Shown: positions 1-7,500 of the stretch, in pieces
Position numbering within the stretch: the first letter of the stretch is position 1
Layout of the letters: every line of letters starts with the position of its first letter
Assembly (NCBI GenBank): GCA_946610655.1
Contig: CAMOCH010000007.1
Location: forward strand, 1-28,019
DNA length: 28,019 nt
DNA from: an uncultured Clostridia bacterium
GTDB taxonomy: Bacteria; Bacillota; Clostridia; Christensenellales; UBA1242
Reading direction: 5' to 3'
Translations under genes and position numbers: made by a program
The notes under the pieces: generated by a model
Told to the model about the DNA's origin: nothing
Database searches by the model: none
Seen by the model: the letters and a program-made list of their open reading frames with translations, nothing else

Positions 1-78
1 CCCAAAAAGTCCAAGCACAAAAACAGCAACAACAATGCCAAGTTTAATCAAAAAGTCGCTTTTCTTTTTATCTGCCAT
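1..78 (-). CDS. N-terminal fragment of a small or membrane-anchored protein (cut by window edge)
   Basis: Read on the minus strand, an ATG at 78-76 opens a frame that stays open for 26 codons to the window edge. It begins MADKKKSDF, followed by a hydrophobic run (IKLGIVVAVFVLGLFG). A Lys-rich cytoplasmic N-terminus followed directly by a hydrophobic helix indicates a single-pass membrane protein or a secreted protein with an uncleaved anchor. An AGAGGT ribosome binding site (complement of 84-89) lies upstream of the ATG, and a near-consensus promoter (107-136) points into it, so this is very likely a real gene. It is transcribed divergently from the pilin-like genes and may or may not belong to the secretion system. 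The family cannot be assigned from 26 residues. Confidence 0.7.
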   Translation of the reverse strand, partial: MADKKKSDFLIKLGIVVAVFVLGLFG

Positions 79-106
79 GATTACCTCTTATATTATTAAT
101 AAAATT

Positions 107-136
107 AGTATAGTTCAATTTTAAAATGTTTGTCAA
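107..136 (-). promoter_or_regulatory. Near-consensus sigma-A promoter for the leftward gene
   Basis: On the minus strand, a perfect TTGACA -35 box (complement of 131-136) is followed by an 18-nt spacer and TATACT as -10 (complement of 107-112). Transcription would start near position 100, about 20 nt upstream of the ATG at 78. It is one of the strongest promoters in the window by consensus match. Confidence 0.65.
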
Positions 137-200
137 CTATTATTAAGTTTAAATAATAATAAAATAAAACAATTTAAATGCAAAAAATTGCAAAAAATGC

Positions 201-228
201 TTGTATAAACATATTTTAATGTGATAAT
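201..228 (+). promoter_or_regulatory. Promoter of the first pilin-like gene, very short leader
   Basis: TTGTAT (201-206), a 16-nt spacer and GATAAT (223-228) preceded by TGT, an extended -10 element. The predicted start is near 235, so the leader would be only about 14 nt, with the ribosome binding site TAGGAG at its very 5' end. Confidence 0.45.
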
Positions 229-248
229 ATTTGTGTAGGAGAAAACAC

Positions 249-515
249 ATGGATTTTATTAGATTATTGTTGGAAGATGAAAACAGCGCAACAAGTCCAA
301 TATATAATGCAATTTCATTGATTGCTCCAGCAGCAATTGGTGTTATATTGCTCCTTACAGCATTTTATGGAATTATCCTTGGTGTAAGACTTGCAAAAGC
401 AGAAGATAAAGAGCAAAGAGTTAAAGTACAAAAAACATTAACAAACTTTTTGATTGGTGCACTTATCGTTATTGTTTTGTTATTAATTTTGTTTGCAATT
501 AGACCATATGTATAA
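249..515 (+). CDS. VirB2/TrbC-like pilin-type T4SS subunit, copy 1
   Basis: An 88-residue protein with two hydrophobic helices (about residues 21-46 and 66-84) separated by a short charged cytoplasmic loop carrying AKAED (49-53) and several Arg/Lys. This small two-helix layout, and the GIxLGxxxAKAED pattern at the end of helix 1, match VirB2/TrbC-type pilin-like conjugation proteins of Gram-positive bacteria. In such systems the subunit polymerises into a surface channel or short pilus. The N-terminus is short and no signal-peptidase site is obvious. The start is the ATG at 249, 7 nt after TAGGAG; an in-frame ATG at 231 would place the ribosome binding site inside the gene. It is paralogous to the gene at 658-1014 and lies in its own transcription unit (promoter 201-228, terminator 521-543). 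The family call is by architecture and context; polymerisation is inferred. Confidence 0.7.
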   Translation: MDFIRLLLEDENSATSPIYNAISLIAPAAIGVILLLTAFYGIILGVRLAKAEDKEQRVKVQKTLTNFLIGALIVIVLLLILFAIRPYV

Positions 516-520
516 AATTT

Positions 521-543
521 ATCGGCGGCTTGCCGATTTTTTT
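521..543 (+). terminator. Intrinsic terminator after pilin-like gene 1
   Basis: The 6-bp stem ATCGGC/GCCGAT with loop GGCTT is followed directly by a run of seven T. It starts 5 nt after the stop codon and separates the two pilin-like genes. Confidence 0.85.
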
Positions 544-593
544 ATGAAAATTTTTAAAATTGTAAAAAAAATAAAAAATATATTAAAAATCAT

Positions 594-623
594 TTGCGAG
601 TTACATTTGATGTGTGCTAATAT
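594..623 (+). promoter_or_regulatory. Promoter of the second pilin-like gene
   Basis: TTGCGA (594-599), an 18-nt spacer and TAATAT (618-623) with an extended TGC just upstream. The expected start is near 630, giving a leader of about 28 nt that carries a strong ribosome binding site. Confidence 0.5.
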
Positions 624-657
624 GTGTTTATGAAAATATATTTTCAAGGAGGAGATT

Positions 658-1014
658 ATGAACAACTTTTTGTTTGGTGTTGCAAAATTTATGACCGATG
701 TAGAAAGCGACGAAGTTTATAGCGAAGCTACAGCTGCTTTAAACAAGGCTTATGAAACATTTAAACAAGTAGTAACAACAATTCTTCCAATTGCTATTGC
801 TGTTGTATTGATTCTTGGAATGTTCTTCGGAATTTCTCTTGGTATCAAATTTGCAAAAGCAGAAGACGCTGACGCAAGAGAAAAAGTTAAAGGACAACTT
901 ATCAATCTTGCAATTGGTATTGGCGTTGCTGCAGTAATTTTGATTGTTGTTAACGTTCTTGTTGCAAACAACGTATTCCAAAACATTTCTTGGTTCAAAG
1001 GTTCTAGCAACTAA
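658..1014 (+). CDS. VirB2/TrbC-like pilin-type T4SS subunit, copy 2
   Basis: A 118-residue protein with an amphipathic N-terminal segment of about 37 residues, then two hydrophobic helices (about 39-63 and 82-106). The loop between them contains AKAED (66-70), followed by REKVKGQLINL. Helix 1 ends in GISLGIKF, matching GIILGVRL in the gene at 249-515, so the two are clear paralogues. This copy has about 18 extra N-terminal residues and a longer C-terminus ending in a short polar tail. The start is supported by AAGGAGGA, 4 nt before the ATG. It has its own promoter (594-623) and terminator (1034-1058). In VirB2-family proteins the loop faces the cytoplasm and the helices pack in the pilus or channel wall; here that role is inferred from family resemblance and from the VirB4/VirB6 genes downstream. 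Confidence 0.72.
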   Translation: MNNFLFGVAKFMTDVESDEVYSEATAALNKAYETFKQVVTTILPIAIAVVLILGMFFGISLGIKFAKAEDADAREKVKGQLINLAIGIGVAAVILIVVNVLVANNVFQNISWFKGSSN

Positions 1015-1029
1015 TATTAAACAAGAAAA

Positions 1030-1058
1030 AATGCATGCCTCCTTGGGCATGTTTTTTT
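1030..1058 (+). terminator. Intrinsic terminator after pilin-like gene 2
   Basis: The 6-bp stem CATGCC/GGCATG (1034-1039 with 1046-1051) is followed by seven T, starting about 20 nt after the stop codon. Confidence 0.85.
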
Positions 1059-1174
1059 ATTGCAAATTTTAACCATGTAGAAATATGATTTGAATTTGAC
1101 ACAAGAAAGGTCTTTATTTGATTACGATAAATTTGTTATATTAAAAAAATACATAATAGAGTGTATAAATTTTG

Positions 1175-1206
1175 CAAAAAAAGTGACTATTTAGTCTCTT
1201 TTTTTA
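1175..1206 (+). terminator. Orphan terminator-like hairpin
   Basis: An A-tract, then AGTGACT, loop ATTT and AGTCTCT with one T-T mismatch, then a T-tract. It would work on both strands. It has no gene directly upstream because the pilin gene already ends at 1014 with its own terminator. It may be a backup terminator or the end of an undetected short RNA. Confidence 0.5.
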
Positions 1207-1363
1207 TTTAAAAATACCATAAAAATGCAAAAATAAAACATATTTCAAACAATATAAATAAATTTTTTATTAAAATAATAAAAGTTATAAAAATATTATT
1301 TAAAAATATCAAAAAAATACAAAATAAAAACATTCAATTTTTTCAATTTTTTTGCTAAAATAT

Positions 1364-1392
1364 TTGATTAATTTCTTTATATATGTTATTAT
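1364..1392 (+). promoter_or_regulatory. Likely promoter of the VirB6-VirB4 operon
   Basis: TTGATT (1364-1369), a 17-nt spacer and TATTAT (1387-1392) preceded by TGT as an extended -10. Transcription would start near 1399, giving a leader of about 105 nt before the ATG at 1505. It is the best promoter candidate upstream of the four-gene operon. Confidence 0.45.
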
Positions 1393-1413
1393 ATTATTGT
1401 ATAAAAATGTCGA

Positions 1414-1436
1414 GGTGTGTCAAAAACTGTCACACT
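1414..1436 (+). promoter_or_regulatory. Imperfect palindrome in the operon leader
   Basis: GTGTGTCA and TGTCACAC flank AAAAC, forming a 5+2 bp stem with a central T-T mismatch. It lies just downstream of the predicted transcription start, so it could be a repressor operator or an RNA hairpin. No known regulator site was recognised. Confidence 0.3.
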
Positions 1437-1504
1437 ATGACGAAAGACTTATAAATCATTAACAAATTAGCAAACTAAAATATAAAAAGTGTAGGTAAAA
1501 GTAT

Positions 1505-4500
1505 ATGGGAAGTATGTTTCAAAATTTCTTATTGGATCCATCAATAATTCCACAGGCAAATAATAGTTTTTGGGGGATGGTTGGTTCATTCTTTGTTAAT
1601 GCAGGTGCATGGCTTTTATACATACTTTCTAACATTGTTTATGCCATTTGTAAGTTTGCTTTGAACATAATTGATTTTATGCAACTTTTAGTTGAAAAAC
1701 TTGCAGGTCTTGAAGCATGGATGCATTTGGAGAAACTTGACTTAAATGACCTGAAAGAAAACGACGTTGTTTTTAGATTTTTGCTTTCAGACACAGTTCT
1801 TAAAGTGTTTAGAACTTTGTTCGCTGTATTTATCGTTCTTTTAATATTCTTTACAATCGTTGCAATTATCAAAAATGAATATGGCAACGTTACAGCAAGT
1901 GAAAAAGATGCCGTTGATCACAAAAAATCAATAGGAACTGCACTTAAAGCAATTGCAACAGTTCTACTTGTTCCATTCGTTTTAATTGTGGGCATAATCA
2001 CATCAAACTCAATTCTTGCCAGTATATTAAAAGCATTTAATGTGGGAGACAATGTAACAATTGGCAGTCAGTTGTTTGTTGCCTCTTCTTATGATGCCAA
2101 TATGTATAGGCTTTATGCATCGGAAGGCGAGAGAAAGGCCGTATCAAATGTTGTAAAATTTGTGGGTTATGATGCTAATGGAGAATTGTTAGAAGATGAA
2201 TATACTGTTAACACAGCCATTCCTACGGTTGTCCCATCAGATTATGATGCATTTTATGGTTATATGTTTACATTTGACGGTGATGAATATTTTATTTGGG
2301 ATATTGGTGAAGAACTAGACTATGATAAAAACCATAGTAACAGTGCTTATAAAGATGACTCTACGGATAAATCAACTCTTCGTGTTAAATACTATAACTA
2401 TATTAAGTATGTGCTTGGCGCATATATTGTTGAAGAGAACCCAAATTTATATATGGGTATATCTGGAACCAAATCAGCAGCTGTTAAACAATATTATTCG
2501 GACAACTATTTAAATAAGCAAATAGATAATGATATTGTTACGAAAGTTACTGATAAATACAATAGTTATCATTTATCTTACGGAATGAATGAAAATGGCT
2601 ATATCAATGGCTATCCAATGTATAAAACCAATGCTGGAGAATTTTTGCTAACATGTGCATATAACACTTGGGGATATAATGACACTCTTAACAGAACTCT
2701 CAAAAACTGGAGTTCTCAACAAAATTCTTTAATTGCAACCGAAGATGTTGTTGTTAATGGTCATGGCACACCGGTTTCTGCCGTTAGATATTTAAATAAT
2801 GATGACTGGGGCAGACTTCATGATGGTGGAAAATATGGATTTGCGCCAATCAGTCAAGAATATGAAGTTATGGCAGATGTTATGGACTTTATGGTTCAAA
2901 ACAATGTTGAGATTCATTTTGTAAACTCAAACAACCCTAATATTTCATGGAATGCTGGTGGATATAATGAAGAGGGTGTTATTGACATTTCAACACTTAC
3001 ATATGATTCTTCAACAAGTGGAGTAAATGGTTTCCTTGTTTATTATAAAAGTGTTGATAAACCTGTTTCTTATCATATAAATTACACTGCAACAAGTGAA
3101 ATTGAAGGAGCAGTGTATATTGCTTGTATTTATGATTCAGTAACTTGTCAATATAAACCTCTTGTTAATGATGCGAAAGTTTATGACCAAAAGGGAAATT
3201 CTTATCAATTCCATAGTGGAAAATTGTCATCAACATATCATGGTGTTATTGTTGCACATGCTGTGTTTGATGAAAGCAACACTGGCAAAGTAACACCAAT
3301 GTATCTTTCTCAATCTTCTGCATCAAATGGAAGTACTCAAAATACCAACACAACAAATTTAACAAATGTACAAACAAAAATTATTGGAACAACCTATAGT
3401 TTCTTGAATCAAAAAACAACAGCTGTTAAAGATGATGTTACTATCACAAGTAATGCAAGTGATAGAACTTTACTTGTTGACGCAAATGAACATAAAGCAG
3501 TTTATTTTGACACGAGATCTATTCCTGAAATGATGGCTGCTCCAGGAGATGATAACATTAAAGCTATTATCTCTAACAGCGTTAAAGATAACTTCATGTC
3601 TGATGGTTACACATATAAAGATTGTATTGTTGATGAAAGTAACTATAATATTACACTTTTGTTTGAAGAAAATGAAAGCCAACGAACTGGATACAATTAT
3701 TTTGCAATTACATTTGAACTTGTGTCTGATGATATTGAAAGAGAAGACTTGCATGCTTACACATTTGAGATGTCGGACTTTTATTTATATAATGATTATG
3801 CACCAGTAATTCGTGGTCAAAATGATGAGCTTGCCGAAGGTGCGATAATCTTAAATAATGGCAAAATTGAATACTATGTTGCTGATTCTACAACTGAAAA
3901 TGATATATATAATGCAGAAAATGCAGTAAATACTGAATTTATTGATAAAATCATCTCAAATTTCCTTAAAAATTCGCAAAATGATGAGATTTCTTATCAA
4001 AAAACAACAAATTATACTGCCGTTACAACCAGTGAAAGCGATAAAGAGATTGTAATTCATGTTTGGGGCAAAAATGGTGATTCTGTTGAAACTGGTGCAG
4101 GTTTATATGAAATTACACTTCATATTGACTCATTCAGTGTAAAAAATCTTGATGGAACATCTTATGGTGTTTATACAATTTCTTCAGTAATTAGCCGTGA
4201 CCCATCAACTGCTCAATATCCAAAAATGTATTCTGGTTACACGGGATACTCTTCAAGTGAAAAAGTTCTTTACTTAAATGGAAATTTGTATGTATTTGAT
4301 GATGGTAGTGCACTTGATGAATTTGAACGCAAAGCGCAAGCAACAACTGATAACATTATTGAAACATTAGGCTCTTTATTTGATGAGACATACTACAACA
4401 GTAACTTGTATGTAAATTCACCTATTTCTGTTTCTGGATATGGAAGAAACTATGCTGCAAGCACAATAATTAAAGTAAATAAAACTGATGATGATTCTTC

Positions 4501-7500
4501 AGAATTTTTCAAGATGAATTTATCACTATATAGAAATGGTGATGCTCAAAATACACTTACTGAAAATGAAAGTGGAAATATTTTGATGTATAAAATAGGA
4601 TATAGTTATTCTATTTATAATACGTATGATTTATATTATTCAGCAAAATATAATGAACTTGTTACTGAAGATTGTTTGATTCAAAATATAACAATGGCAG
4701 ACCTTACATATAAGGGAACCCATAATTACAAATTGTATGATGCAGAAAATCAAGTTACTGGCAGCAAACAAGTTTACCAATACACATATAACAATGCAAG
4801 TATCAAAATTGATGAAAATAATTCTGTAAGTGGAAAATTAGTATTAAATGCAATTGCAACAGATTTGGCTTGTGATGAAGGCAAAAACTTTGTTGGATAT
4901 GAAAAGGGTGCCATTAAAGATATTAACAGCACTGGTGCAACATATCCAGTAACTTTAATGCCAAGCTATAACACTATAAGGACAGTTTATGTAAATGGAT
5001 GGACATATTATGCCGGCGACAATGTTGATACACTTTATATTGCCGATGCAGATAACGCAACTGAAAATAGTGTAAGTGTTTATCAAGTAAATATTGGTGA
5101 TAGTGGAATTGTAGGGAATCCATCTAATTTTGGAAATACTGGTGGTTACACAGGTGATAACCTTGAAACATATGTTAAAGATAGACTTAAATTTGAAACT
5201 CATATTGTCGAGATTGAAGAGTGGGAAGGATACAGCAAAGAAGAAAGACTTTATTATAAGAGCGTAGATACTATTTCTGGAAAAACTTTGTCTTTCTCTG
5301 CGTCTGACGTTTATGATCCAACTGCTAGTGATAGAACACTTAGAAATGATGAAGCTGCTGCAATATTTGTTTCAAAAATGGCAAGCTTTAATAATTCTTA
5401 TAGCAAGATTAATTATGTTGATTCAGTATCTAAAGTTGAAGAAAGAGCAACAGTTCTTGCAAAAAATCCAATCACAATAGATTTTTGTCGTGATGAAATT
5501 CAAAATCAATGGATAAGTGCAGATATCAAACTTGGTCTTACTTGGGACCCAGGCTTTAGCTTTGGCTGGAGATTCCATATGGCTGCAAGAAATTATCAAA
5601 ACAAAAATGTTAAAATTAGTGATAACAAAACCGTCATTGTTCACAACAAAGTTTTGACACTTGCTTATGGAAAACTCCTTAAAGACTACTCATTTAGTGG
5701 AGAAGGGGTTCAACTCGGTAACGTTTATAGAATTATGAACTTTAACTGGTTGATTCTCATATTCTCAATTGTGCTTGTTATTAGTGTGCTTGGAACATCA
5801 GTTTGGGGACTTATTAAACGTATTTATCAAATTACGCTTTTGTTCCTTATGATGCCTCCAATTGCAGCAACGCTTCCATTAGGAAAAGGTAACAGATTTG
5901 AAGAATGGAAGAAGAAGATAATTCCTGAAGTTCTTGGTGCATATGGCGTTACTATTGCACTTAATTTTGTGTTTATGTTGTTCCCAGTAATTCGTCAAGC
6001 ATCTGCAATATTTACAGATAAAGATGTAGAATCACTTACTGGTGCAGTTAAGTGGTTTGCTCATGATGCAGACAGACTCAATTGGATAACATACATTTTG
6101 TTTATGCTTGTGGCATTTACATTATTTAAAACTCTTCCTAAATTCATTTCAGATATTATTGGTGGAAATGATGTGTTTACAGAAGGTGGAAACACCAGAA
6201 AAGCTGTTGCTAGCACAGTTGATGATGTTAGAAAAAATGTTTCTGGTCAAGCTGCCAAGGATAAGTTTAATAACTTTAAGAAGTATATGGTTGGTGATGG
6301 AAAAACACCAGGTGGACTTCTAACTCCTGGCTATGCAATAGGCAAAGATATTTATGATAAATATAAAGCCAAGAGAGAAAAGAAGAAGGGTGATGACGAG
6401 TCTAAAGTTAAAGCAGATGCAGAAAATCGTGCTAATGCAGATGCAGAAGCTAAGATGAATGCAGGAGAAAATATTCTTAATCCACAAGAAGCACCAAAAG
6501 AGACAACTCCACAAAATAATGAGGCTTTGGCTAAGAGTGTAAGTGAGGCAACAACAGATAATATTCAAGATATTATGGCTCAAGATAACAAATATGGTAA
6601 AGCTGCTAAAGAAGCATTTGAACAAGCTAAAGCAGATGGATATGATGAAAAACAAGCCAATGATATTGCGCTTGGTGTTGCTCAAATGGAAGCTAATAAA
6701 GATTTGGAAGCTATTGCAAATGGAACATTAGAAAAAACGGCAGAAAATGTTGCTACTGCGGCTACTCCAAATGCAGAAAATGCTGCTAATGCTGAACATG
6801 CAGCCGTTGCAGATAAACTTGCAGAAAATAATAAAGAATCTGAAAATGCTGCAAAACAATATGCAGAGGCAGCAAAATCATTTGCAGAATCTTCTAAAAC
6901 TTATGCTAAAATTGCCGGTGGCAAACTTGATGAATACAAGCGTGATATAAGCGAAATCAATAAAGATGAAAAAGTTGCTAAAGCTCAACAAAAAGTTGAA
7001 GAAGCAAGAGCTGATGGTAGTCGTGCTCTTAGATTATCAAGCAGAGATATTGATAAATGGAATGCAGAACATCAAGATCGTCAAATTGCAAGAAGAGGTG
7101 AAGAGGGCTATGGCAGCGAAGACCAAAAACGTCTTCGTCTTGCTGCAAGAATGGAAAAGAAACTCAATAGTCTTGAAAATAATGTTATTGATGCACAAAA
7201 TGGCATTAAACATGGCGTTGGCGCAAGCATAAAACGTAAACTTGTTGGTGGAACAAAAACAGAAAATCAACGTCAAAAAGAGGCTGAGAAAGCAAAAGAA
7301 GCAAGAGAGCAACTAGATGCTAAGATTGAAAATGAATTGACGAAGAATGCTGAAAAAGACTACAAGAAAGCCGTGAAAAAAGCAAACAAGAAGAATGAAG
7401 AGGGTAAAGATACCAATATTGCTGTTCAAGAAGAGCTTCAAACAATTCAACAAAAACGAGCTAAGAGTCTTACAAAAGATGTTGAAAAACTTGAAAAGAA

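Larger units (their letters stand above)
1059..1504 (+). other. AT-rich intergenic region before the large T4SS operon
   Basis: About 445 nt without a credible gene. It holds an orphan terminator-like hairpin (1175-1206), long A- and T-tracts (1206-1360), a promoter-like site (1364-1392) and a leader with an imperfect palindrome (1414-1436). A TTGACA at 1096-1101 has no good -10 box at the right distance. No tRNA or open frame with a ribosome binding site was seen. Confidence 0.6.

Noticed and set aside
739..1050. Minus-strand open frames opposite pilin gene 2, and similar frames opposite the large genes
   Set aside because: They overlap well-supported genes, lack ribosome binding sites and show no recognisable protein features; they follow from codon bias of the real genes.
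1090..1206. Possible small RNA between TTGACA at 1096 and the hairpin at 1175-1206
   Set aside because: No convincing -10 box lies at a proper distance from TTGACA, so only the hairpin was kept.
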